Shown piece after piece: positions 43,679-56,800 of a stretch of DNA of 64,000 nt. The stretch's first letter is position 1; the number at the start of each line of letters is the position of its first letter. The notes under the pieces were generated by a model. The model was not told the origin of the DNA. It worked only from the letters and a program-made list of their open reading frames with translations, and did no database searches. The DNA comes from Enchytraeus crypticus (taxonomy: Eukaryota > Annelida > Clitellata > Enchytraeida > Enchytraeidae): positions 315,001 through 379,000 of the forward strand of contig CAJHZI010000183.1 in the NCBI GenBank assembly GCA_905160935.1, read 5' to 3'. The translations under genes were made by a program, and so were the position numbers.

Positions 43679-46600
43679 AAACTCGTATCATCGACTTCAC
43701 CTCTAGTTTACAATATGAGTGTTGCTAAATGGCTCGGTTCCTTTAAGCTACAACACGACAGAGCACTTACAACATCAACAACAACAGCAATTAGAGTGCT
43801 ACAGTCATCAATGACAATATCGAGCACTATTGAGTCAAAATCAAGCCGGCAAGCAAAATGAATGTTCCAAAAGGTGCAAATTACAAAATCCAGAAAATCA
43901 GTGCACAGTACCTGGTGAGACAGAACTCGACAGAGCGCAGCAGTCTGTTGAAGGTCTCGTCTGGCATCTGACACACGTGGGCGGGGTGTATCTCTGACAT
44001 GTAGGCCACGAGGTTCATGTACCGAGAGGAGAGGTGAGGAAACTGTTGAGCACAAGCGTTACAGTCAAGTGAATACATACAATACATACATAGTATAATT
44101 CATACATACAATACATATAGTCGTCAACACCGGACACATTTAAATAGATAGAATTTGGCATAATTTGACACAATGCAACACGAACAATAATTAATTTAGG
44201 ACAGCTATAGAAGCATCTGTTAAATTTACCCTAAACATCTTACTGATTTATTTAAATATTTATTTAGGAAATTTATCAAATTGTTCAATGCAAGTAATTT
44301 CTGCTATAATATCAGAAATGCAGGGTTTTCAACTTCTCGAAAAGAGAACTTAGCTACTCTTCATCATCATCTTACCTTGAATCACAGTTTAACTAGAGTC
44401 GGGATACGAATTGACCTTCTCCAATTCTCTCTATTAGACATCATATCATCAGTCAATCCCTATTTTTCATCTCTCTTAAACACTGCATTCCACTTCAGTT
44501 GCTGTCTATCTATCTCTAACTAAGTTAGTAATAACAGTATAAAAGTTAAATTAAATATAAATTGCGGTATTAAAATCATAGTCCAAATTAACTAACTAAT
44601 AAAAGCGTGCAAACACTAAATTCATGAGATTGTTTAGCTTGAATGATATTCATGAATTTCATTTCAAATAAATCCAATCAGAGAGTAAATATCGAAAGCA
44701 CAGTAGTCTAACACGGAGCTTTCTCTCAAATGGCATTAAATGGTTTAACTATTCAATTAGTTCGTAGCAGATGGCGCGAAACCTGACCATATTCATACCA
44801 GGGTCAGACACTGCGAATTAAAAGCTATTGGTATGCTATAGACAGGATGACATCACCTTCAATCCTAGACGTGAAGAAAGATTCAATGAAGCCGCATATA
44901 GTACTCTAGATAGTAACTCTGCTTAACTCTACATAACCGACATCGCTACTGGCTGGAGCCAGTGGCGATGTCGGTAAGATATTCGAACGCAGATCAGTAT
45001 GTGCAGGGCTAAAATCCTGGGCTGTCCCGTAACTGATATCGCTTTCGAGCCAGGAAACTGACGTTAACATTAGCATTTTTTAAAAACTCAATCTAAAGTC
45101 TAGAACATACCATTAGTAGATCGTCAGTCATAAGAGGAATGAGTATAGCCAGACCATAGACAGCAACGTCAGCAGCAGTTATAGACGACTCAACTCCTGA
45201 ATCTGAGCCTTTCAATACAATGACATAATATATACTCCAACACAATATTTATACTATATTCCATTATTGTGCAATAGTTTAGGATTATTGTAATATAAAA
45301 CCTCACGAACTTCATGCTGAGAAGTCCTTTACATAGGAACTATATAATATCCAAAAATAAAAATTCAGTAAGATACAATAGACTAAAAGATCAATAACAT
45401 ACAACATCACAGTGACACTGTTAATATGACACCTCACCAAATATTAATAAAATATTATTAAAATATAACCAAATACAGAACACTTACTAGCGCATTTTAA
45501 AGAGAAGCTTCCACAGTATATGTGACAGGAAGATAAATTATCGGAAGTAATAATACATAATTTGCAAACAGAGTCATCCTGTCATATTTATGTTAAATAT
45601 TATTTCCGATCTTGTTTAGATTCTCAATAATAGAAATAATTAATAATAATAATAACGACTTTATGCCAATTTTCTTATCCAAGCATGGTGTGACGGACGT
45701 CCACACAGCACACATAACTACAAGATCAATCCATTCAGACCAATCTGCAAAAGACATGTGCTGAGAAGTAATAAATACAAGAATGAAACTGCAAGTTACT
45801 GCCATTTACAAAATTGCATCTAATCCCAATCAAAGACGGAAGTCCTGTTTTTGAATCGAATGCTTTTTGAATGAGCTACGAAAGATTAAACAATTACGTT
45901 ATAATTAACTTAGCCTTTCTGCGAAATTAATGTCTTAGCCTTTTTGCAGAATTAATCAATTAACAAGCGATTAACGTCGAGTAGCAATATCACGTAGTAC
46001 GTCGATAAAGTCGTAGAATAAGAATACCAGAGCAGAAGCTAATGAAATCCTTGCTGAGTATGTTTGTCAGTATCTGCATGAGCGTCATGAGATCTGTGTA
46101 GCGTTCCTCCTCCACATCCTTCTTCATACAGCGCTTTCCTGTAACACAACAAAATTCAATAGAATACTGATTGACAGAGAGAATGCTCGCATATAAGCAA
46201 GCCGTGGCCTCAGGCTATCTAATAGAACACGTGTAGCCTCAGAGTATCTAACAGAACACTTTTGGTCTTAGAGTATCTAACAGGAAGCTTTTGAAGCGGA
46301 AGCAGGTGTTAAACTTAGCTTATCTATATTTTATCAAAGCAGCACAACATAATACAGTATAAGATAATACGAAAAGTACTAAGCAACAAACTACAATAAA
46401 ATGTAAAACATAAAAGTAGATCATAAGATTTTTATCCACGTACTATATTAGGCAGATAATGTTATACTGAATGTCTAAATAGCATAGGGGTAACGTCATG
46501 AAATTTTAAATGACAAATCCTGGGGTGAATTGAACCTTCGTGGGTTCGAATCCCGGCCGCGTTGATCTGAAAGTAAAATTTCGGACATTCACTGGACTGG

Positions 46601-49600
46601 TTAAATGGAAAATGGTCTAAATTGCCTAACAGTTTATACATGTGGTAATAAAAGTGATAGATATCAACATAGTTGATTATTCACTATAATGCGTGTTTAC
46701 CTTTTAGGCATATTCACTGAATTCTATAATACAAAACTGACAGAACTGTAGAACTAATATAATCCAGTAAAAAGCAACAATGCACATAATGTTTCAGAAA
46801 GTATTGGATTCTAATTAAATAGAGTCTCTTACATAGCACAGTAAAAATCTTGATTGGCAATGAATTCTCAATTAAACCTAACAATGTTATACATGGTCTG
46901 ATATATTGGCAACAATAGAAGCATATTTAACCAAAAATCTGGAATTTTCGCTGCTATAAACACTTTAAACAGCTAGAAAAAGGGACAGTCAAGTGTCACC
47001 TACGTGCAATATAACTTAAATGGGATAAGCTCCAGAGTTTCTTGTGTGACAAAACATTAACTTACCGATATTGTGACGTACAAATACTTGGAGCACTGAA
47101 ACTGTAGCTTTATACAGACTGGTACTCTCCGCCTAAAATGTACAATCATGAAACAGTTGAAATCATACGTACACGTGGATGACTAATTCAGTTTAATATA
47201 CAGATGCATCATCATTCATTGCAGTATCTGGCATTAAGTCATTTTAATAAATAGAGAGAAAAACCACCTTTCAATTATAAAAGTTAATTCATTTCAATTA
47301 TAAAAGTTAGTAATTCATCCATTTTATTACACTGTTGCATCCAGGTTTCGAATCTTTAAAGAATATGTTACTATGTTTGCGTAAATATTATACCTACTAA
47401 CTAACGGCTCACTAAATAAACATAGGTTCTAGTAATGTAATTAGCATAGGTGATTAAATGCACACTCGATAGAATCTTGAATCAAATCAGGAACGAAATT
47501 ACAGGAGAACAAAACAGGAGAACATTTTAAAAAGTGTATCTAATATATTTACCTTATTTTAAAGTACATAACAAAAAGAAGCAATTTTAACAGAATAATA
47601 AGAACACTCATCTAGATTTACCTCAGAAATGTAACACATGACTTGCTTTGAGACAATACTGAATGTTTCTAGAACGAGTTGAACCACTTCTTCATAGTTA
47701 TGATACAATTCTAAACAAGTGTCACACAAACATAATTAATAAATTCTTAAACTGTATTGTACAGAATCATATCGTGTAATTATATAATAACAACAGCATT
47801 AAGTTTATGATTCCTAATATTGGTAACTATATTTTTAGAAAAGCTATTAAATTAGTTTATATTCATTAAGTCTAGGTAATTGTTTCGCACATGTATGTCA
47901 ACATTACACTACAAAAATTGAGAAAAGAGAAAAATGATAATTCAAATTAGTAAAAATGTCTAAATTCAGGCGACAAGTAGCAGGATTGATTACTGCACTG
48001 TTCAAATCCTGGCCTAGCCCTTCGCTGATGTCACTCAAAAAAAACTTCTCATTTCTAATGTTGAAAATTCTGAACTTAGAAATATTTCAAATAATTAATT
48101 AATATTAAAAAATACAAACCCAGTACGTCCACCGAGGCAAACAGCTTAGGGCTGAGGAAGGTGAAGATGGCAGCACCGTTGTTGGGAGTGGCTGCCTCAG
48201 CCACGCCAGAGAAACTGTCATATAGGCTGATAACTTCATTCTTAATCTCATCTTTATGACACACTGACTTTAAATCTGGTCGCCTCAAAATGTCCCCGAA
48301 CTTCTGCTCCAACGACTGAAATACCTGCAAACAAAGTAATGCAGTTCAGTATGATAACTCCAGTCCAGTATGATGTAATGCAGTTCAGTATGATGTAATG
48401 CAGTCCAGTATGATGTAATGCAGTCCAGTATGATGTAATTCAGTCCAGTATGATGAAATGCAGTCTAGTATGACGTAATGCAGTTAAGTATGATGTAATG
48501 CAGTTCAGTATGATGTAATGCAGTTAAGTATGATGTAATGCAGTTCAGTATGATGTTATCGCAATTTGGTTAAACTTTATAAAAATGTCATATACTGCTT
48601 CAAAAAAATGTCAGAGAACATTTTGGATATAAATGATACTTTTGATATCAATGATACTATAGATATCAAAGATACTACATGGATATCAATGATACTATGG
48701 TTATCAGTGATACTATGGATATCAATTACAAAAATATTTATTCTGATATGAATTCATACTGTATATTATTTTGGACTTCATATAACTTGTATGTAATACT
48801 GTAGAGGCGCGTGATTCTGAAATAAACATAAACTCTCTCCCTATCTCTTACAATATGGGTATCCTTGACACTACAGACTTCAGGATGTAAAGAGCTTTGG
48901 CAAATTCAATGAAATCTAATTTGTTTATGTGCAAACAGTACTTCAAATTAACAAGTTAAAAAAACTGTCTTGATACAGTACATTAGTCCTTAAGCTATCA
49001 CAATTCCATAATGTGTCATATTACTATTCCATTTATTATATATAATTATGTAATTAAATGAGTGAAAATGGAATTCACTCGGAAATTAATAATAAAGAAA
49101 AGTAAACAGTGAACCTGCAGCATATACGTCTGCTTCTGGTCCCCAGTAAAGTTAGCGGAGCCACCGAACACAAGAGCACGACAGAAATGACGACGTGCTG
49201 ACGGAGGCAGAACACTGAATGGATGCTGATTGGACGAGAACGCGCTCACGATGCTCCACATCGTATCACATTTCATCGTTATATCACATCTGTCGCAAAA
49301 ATGATCAAATCAGTTATTTAGGTTAGGAAATATGGATGTGACATATTTTTTGTCAACAAAATTCTAAATAAAAAAATGGTATATCACATACACTATTAAT
49401 ATTATCATGCAAATAATAGCAAAGAGTATTACACATAAAATAATATTATATCATTTGAATTATAGAAAAGAGCCTTAGAAATTTATAAATAGAAGTCGAA
49501 ACTACTCTGCTGTGAATCAGTGGGCTCAGATGGCGCAGCTGCCGACAAGTCTACATCCAGACAGACAGACAGACAGAAAGACCGGCAGACAGATAGACAC

Positions 49601-52600
49601 CCAGGCAGACACAGATGCGTCATGTGGAAATCACAACAGTAAGCACAAAAATATTAAATGCTTAATATACGAAACTCGTGTTGTTGTTAACCCATGTTGT
49701 GTCTTGATTGCTGAATAGACCAACCGTAGACTGCACGTGTCATAAAAGGCGATAAAGCACTAAGATCCAATTCAACATCAGACAGGGCATTCGGTTGGTG
49801 AAACCTAGGCTGTAGAAATTGCTACAAAATTTTTTAAAACCGGACCCTAGCTAAACTGGGATTCAAGATGACGATGATGATGATGGTGATATAAAAGACT
49901 AAAGTTTTAGACAATTAAATATTGAATCAGCTTCCTATTTTAATTAATATGTTGTTCTAGTTACTAGAATGGATTAAAATGCAAAGTAATGCTAAATAAA
50001 CTAGACCCGATGGAGACAGTGTATTGTTTAAAACATGAAATAAAACCAGTCAACTACTTAGTTAATTAGCAGTTTATTATCAAACGTACATACAGAAAAG
50101 CGTACATATAGCCAACAGAAAAGCGTACATATAGCCAAATTACATGTACTGCTGAATTAGTAAATTTTAAACATTGTTTTGATAAATTGTCAATGTGGGC
50201 GAATTTATAGCAACTGAGTATATCAGTCACTAAATGTTGTACTATTGACATTTGAACCAACTATAGACTAAATATTAGCTCGTCTTTTAAAAATGCTATT
50301 AATGAAATTGATATTAATAACGTAGAATCAGGGAATGAGACCTGTGCTGTTTCTCCACTAGAGCTGTTAGAAGTGTCAGCGTGTCGATCACTAGATCAGG
50401 CTCAAAGTGCCACACGCAGAGATTCTTCAGCACCTTGTCGAGCAGAAAACTTGTCGTCCAGACAGTGCAGCTAGCATCCTGACCGAATGATGACAATATA
50501 CTCAAGCTAATCTAAAATACGAAATCAAAATAGAGAAACAGTTAAATTTTTGGAACAAATTATAGAAATTAATATTAATGCTACATTGAAATTATACAGT
50601 CATATATATTTATATTTTCAGATTTTTTTCTGCACAAAACCGTCATACAGTAAATCCAAATTACGTCCAATTTAAACAATCAGTAAGAAAACCGCAATAT
50701 CAAATAAACAAATCGACGAGTAACAATGTCATAGAAGAGCAACTACTAAAGCTAGCAGACTAAAGACATAAGCAAGATCAACGTAAAATTATCAATGAGT
50801 CCTAATTGTTAACCACTGTACTTGCAAACAATCACGACAAAGCTTTAAAATGTATAGGACATATGAGAAGTTGCTCTCTAGAAAGCTGGTAAAACTAAGG
50901 TTAATTTTAGTTTCCTCGCTCGAAAGCGATGTCATTGACGGGCGAGCCCAGGATTCGAATCCTGCACATACTGATCCGCGGTCGAGTATCTTACCGAAGT
51001 CGCACTGGCTCGAGAACAGCTGCAGATGATGCCATTCAGCAGCAAAATTGCTATTTAATTTATAATACATAATCCCTTGCAGCAGTGTTGAACCTGCGAG
51101 TAGTAAGCTTCGTTAGGAACCAGATATGATTCTGTCCAGCGGGATAACAACCTCATCAGAGATTGTCCTACTTGTGGACTGAGATGTTCCGTTAAACCTG
51201 CATCAGCAGCCGTCTGCTCCATCAGGCTGAGTCGAAATACACTACTGATCAATCTACACGATCAATACAATACAACATGAAATACACTACTGATTAATCT
51301 ACTCAATCAATACAATACAACATGAAATACACAACTGAGTATTCTACACGAGCAATACAACACAATATGAAATACACTACTGATTAATCTACACGAGCAA
51401 TACAATACAACATGAAACACACTAATGATCAATCTACAAGATCAATACATTACAACATGAAATACACTAATGATCAAACTACACGATCAATACAATACCG
51501 TACTCACTGATCAATCTACTCAATCAATACAGTAAAATACTAAATACACTACTTACTAATTTCAATTTATAACAAAAAACAAATTCGCAACTCGTTGCGG
51601 TTTGTATAAGCTTCTCAGGGCAAGATATTGTCCTAAACGTCCTTGACATCATCCCTGTATGAGGAAAAGGACGTCAAACCTTTATTATTATTATTATTAT
51701 TATTAAACAACGGACTAAAACCACCAGCAAGTTAAACCTTATAACGGGATCGGCTCTGCGCCATAGCTCAGTTGTTGTAGGATCAGCAGGAAATACAGAT
51801 ACAAGGTCTTGTAGTGTTACCACTCCAGCAGAGTCTTTGCACGACTGATTCTGCACACTCAGCGAATACTCCATAATGTCTGCGGGAATCATAACCGTCT
51901 CACCATCCGCTGAGTCTGTCATAGTATCAGCTGCAGACATAGTGCAAAATCAAAACAAAGCTTAACGTCTATATCTTAATGTCTATAGCATAATCATAAC
52001 GTCTATATCTTAATGTCCATAGCTTAATCTTAAAGTCTATAACTGAATGTCCATAGCTAAATCTTAACGACTATATCTTATTGTTTACAGCTTAATCTTA
52101 ACGTCTATATCTTAATGTCTATAGTTTAATCTTAACGTCTACATCTTAATGTCTATAGTTTAATCTTAACGTGTATATCTTAATGTCTATAGTTTAATCT
52201 TAACGTCTATATCTTAATGTCTATAGTTTAATCTTAATGTCTATATCTTAATGTCTATAGTTTAATCTTAACGTCTATATCTTAACGTCTATAGTTTAAT
52301 CTTAACGTCTACATCTTAATGTCTATAGTTTAATCTTAACGTCTATATCTTAATGTCTGATTCAATATTATGCATTTCTTTATTCGTCAAAAACAGACAG
52401 GATCAATATGCATCACATAAACATATACACACACAAACACCCATGAACATAGGATCATAAAACAATCAAAATGAAATATAAGAAACTTAACTAAAATTCC
52501 TAATTCCAGCACTAGCATTAAACGCTTCGTAAATTAAATACCCGCTTCTACCATAAGACACTCTATTGGCTAGAACCATCGAACACTTTATAGGCAATCT

Positions 52601-53811
52601 AAAACAATGACACATTTTATCTAGATCCCTCAGCACATATCTAGCTACAAAATGCTTTAAAATCATATTTATACTGAATCTATTTAGGCAGCTTCTAAAG
52701 AAATTAAACAGAAGTTTAACTCTAATATGCTTAAAATCCAACTAACCCAACCCTATCACAATTGGCTTAACAGATTCCCATTTATGATAGTTAAATAGCT
52801 TTCTATAAACACTGTTCCAGGCAAAATTTAAATCATGAATTTGATCGTTTCTAAGTGAAATACTAATAGTAGCATAGGTTAATGGGCAAGCAGTAGGACT
52901 CTAAAAGATGCAATCTTGTCAGCTCCGTTAAATTAGCTGATTTACTCAATATATTATTGCAACTAGAGTAAAATTTCCTAATAATCAAATTGGTATCAAC
53001 CACTAGATTTTTACTCGCTATAAAAGTAATACCTAAGTATTTAAAACGTTTTACCCATTTTAATGGTTTTTTCATTAGAGACATTGGAGAAATTTCACAG
53101 CCGGACCCTAACCCAATCGCAGCACACATAGATTTATCTATATTGAATTCCAATAGTAAATTATCAAACGAAATTGAACATTGATCTAGCATCTTTTGTA
53201 AACCGAGCACCGTTGGTGAAATAAGAAGCAAATCATCACCGTATAAGATCATACCAACAAATTGTGCACCAATGGTGTAACCTACGTTGAGAGATTTTAG
53301 GTCATTAATGCAAGGATCAATAAAGATATTAAATAAAGCCGGCGATAGAGAGCTACCTTGTCTCACGCCACTTTTAACAGAAGTATTATGAGAATAGGAT
53401 CCATTCCAACGAACACAGACATTTAACTTAGAATACCAGTCCTGTAGCACAATTATAATCCATAAAGGAATGCCCTTCAATATAAGACTAGTAAATAATT
53501 TAAAGTGGTTAACTTTATCGAATGCCTTCTTCAGGTCATATTGTAATATTATTGCCCGGGATATTTGTCAAATAATATCTTCTATCATTTGTCTTGGCTG
53601 AGACTCGAAATAATGTCCTTCAGGGTCATTCAACTGTTATAGGGAACACCCTTTTCAGCTAATAGACTACTAGTAGATTAGAGATATTATTATTTCTAGA
53701 TTCATTAAAACCTATTCTGTATAATAAAAACAATGTTAGTTTTTCTAAAACTTTTTCATTAAAACCTTTCCAATTTCTAGATAGGTATGTTTGCATTAGA
53801 AAAAATTTACT

Positions 53812-53861
<50 letters not shown>

Positions 53862-56800
53862 TTTGTAAAGTAGTACAGAGGGACTAGCCTGTAACGAGCA
53901 GGAGCCAGTGAAGATCTTCATTGACTTCATCTAGAAGCTTCTGCTGTCGCTCAGTCGATCCCTGGTGCATAGATCTCAGATGTGCTTCAAACACTGTTAT
54001 CCTGTCGTTCAAAAGTCTGCAGAAGAAACAAAAAAAAATCTCGTGCACAGAAGATAGCGAGTAGAAATGAATGACTAAAAAAGACACGCTTACATTTACA
54101 CGCTTTGAAGTCATCGACACAAGTGAATCATAAGCAAATATGTAATTGCACAATATTGTTTAATGAAATTTACTTTCAATGAGATTATCGAGAGATCAAT
54201 GGATCGCTGAAACCTTAAGATAATACATCTTACAAACTATAACAAAATAGTCCCAGTAGTACGTGAATCTAATTTCAATGCTAGTCAGCGCTACATATAC
54301 AATATCTTAGAATAACAACATGGCTTAACTGCTATTTGAACAAATCTTAAAAGTAAATAAGGTATTACTTTAATCACAACAATTGAAAAATAAATACTTA
54401 GAGATAATAAATACACACTACTTTACTTGTATGTAAAGAAATTAAAGTAATTAATTTAAATAATTAGTTAAATTTATTAAATTTACTTAAGTAAATTCAT
54501 TCTATTCATTTAAGCAACTTAAAGCAATGATTTAGAGACAAAAATGAATACTACTCATACACGAATATCATAAAGCTCACCTGGTGAGAAGTGGAAGACT
54601 GTATTCAGGGACGTGGCGTGCAAATGACCCGATAGCAAACAATTGATCAGAGAATTTAGTTCTATCGTCATCCTGCTCATCTTCATCTGTGCTGGGCAGC
54701 TAATTTTATTTATTTATTTTATTTATAATTAGAAATCAGGCAGCAAGACCCACAAAAAGCACACAAGACACACAACAAAGCACACCCATAAAATCATGTA
54801 AACACTCGTAAAATCAAATAATTATAGTTCTAAAATGAAAAAATCATAACTTAAAACAATTAATTAGTGCACTTTCACACTTACTAACACACTGATTATA
54901 CACACATTTAGAGTTATACATAATCGTATCAAAACTAGGAATGTTACATCACTGCAACATGGTGGATAAACTATCCTGCCTTTTGAAACCAAAGAACACT
55001 AATGCATAAATCATTCAACCAATCAAAAGCATTAATCATTCAACCTATCAAACGCATTAATCATTCAACCAATAAAAGTATTAATCATTCAAACAATAAA
55101 AGTACTAGTAAATCGTTCAACCAATCAAAGTATTAATCAATGATTCAAACAATCAAAGATTAATAAGCTATTCAGCCAATCAAAAATATTAATGAATCAT
55201 TCAGTCAATCAAAAGTATTAAAAATCAATCAGCTATTCTAAATAAAGCAACTACCTAATTGGAACAAGTCGCACTGGGTCAGTGGTCATAGCAGTATCTA
55301 CAAAATCGTGATTTTCCAATAAAGACAACACATTCCAATCTCAAAGAAGTTTATATGTGGTCATCAGATTAATGAAAACTAATCAGTTCAACAATAATAC
55401 ATGTAATAAGCACTTTGTTGTAAATATGCTCTGATTTAATAAAATTGTCCCAAGAAATTATGGGGAGCACTTGACTCTCTGCTTGATCGCATCATTCCCA
55501 AGTCACTCCCCTCTACCACCTCGCCATCTTCTCTTGCTACCTCTATTCTCAACTTTTTCGATGACAAAATAGCTAAACTCTGTAGCTCTATACCCTCCAA
55601 CTCCATTGACACCGACAACTCCATTTCTGTAAATATGCCTGAACCACCACTACTGTCTAGTTTTGATCCAGCTAAACTGGAAGAAATACGCAATTTTATT
55701 CTTCGCTCTACCGACTCATCTTGCTGCCTTGATGTTATTCCTACACGCTTACTGAAATCCTGTATTGATGTTTTAGTTGCTCCTATTACTTACTTAATCA
55801 ACCTCTCACTCTCAGAAGGTATCTTCCTGACCTCCTTCAAACAAGCAGTTGTATCTCCTTTGCTAAAAAAGCCTTCTCTACCAAAAGATGATCTTTCCAG
55901 TTACCGTCCTATTTCCAATCTTAACTTCATCTCTAAACTTCTTGAAAAGGTAATTTATACTCTTTTATGCACTCATCTTGATTCTTTCCCTTCTCTCTCT
56001 CATCTGCCTATAGAAAACTCCATTCTACTGAAACCGCTCTTCTTCGTATACATAATGACCTTAGCTTGGCTATGAGTAGTCAACAGGTTTCTGCCTTGGT
56101 TCTTCTAGATCTCTCTGCCGCCTTTGATACAATTGACCATGGCATCCTAATAAATAGGCTTAAATCTTGTTTTGGCATATCTGATTCTGCCTTTTCCCTT
56201 CTCACATCATATCTCTCATGTCGCACACAATCTCTTGTTATTGGTCAAAATCGCTCTTCTGAACTACCCCTCCTACACGGTGTTCCTCAAGGTTCAGTGT
56301 TAGGTCCATTGCTCTTCTCTTTATATATCACACCTCTTAGCTACCTGCTTGCTCAGTCCTCCATACATTTTCATTTTTATGCAGACGACACACAACTATA
56401 TATTTCCTTTTCTAATCATGATTCTGATCAAAAACTGGCTCATCTCTCATCCATTCTTGACAAGGTTTATTCCTGGTTTTGTGCTAACCGTCTTGCTGTT
56501 AATCCTTTCAAAACTGAATACCGTTTAATTGGCACTCCTTTGCAAAGAAGTAAAATTACCAATAACTCTGTTAATTTTCAGAATCTTGCTCTTTCACCCT
56601 CGATCTGCAAAAACCTTGGAGTCATATTTGATGAAAACCTTGACTTTAAATCCATATCTCTTCTGTTTGTCGCCGCTTCTTTCTTTCAGATTCGTCAGAT
56701 TAGGCAAATACGTCCATCCCTTACTAGAAATTCAGCCACTATCCTTGCTAATTCTATAGTTCATTCAAAGCTCGACTACTGTAAAAGGTATTCATTATTA

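Noticed and set aside
46520..46575. Possible tRNA gene (GGGTTCGAATCCC)
   Set aside because: A second diverged copy at 15262 shares 200 bp of non-tRNA sequence, and the A-B box spacing is too long. It is SINE-2.
49512..49718. 68-codon plus-strand ORF with DRQTDRKTGRQ
   Set aside because: Product of a CAGA-type tandem repeat in an XPO4 intron.
50930..50985. Possible tRNA gene around a perfect B box
   Set aside because: The same sequence recurs in at least eight dispersed copies with a shared non-tRNA tail; the stems do not form a cloverleaf. It is SINE-1.
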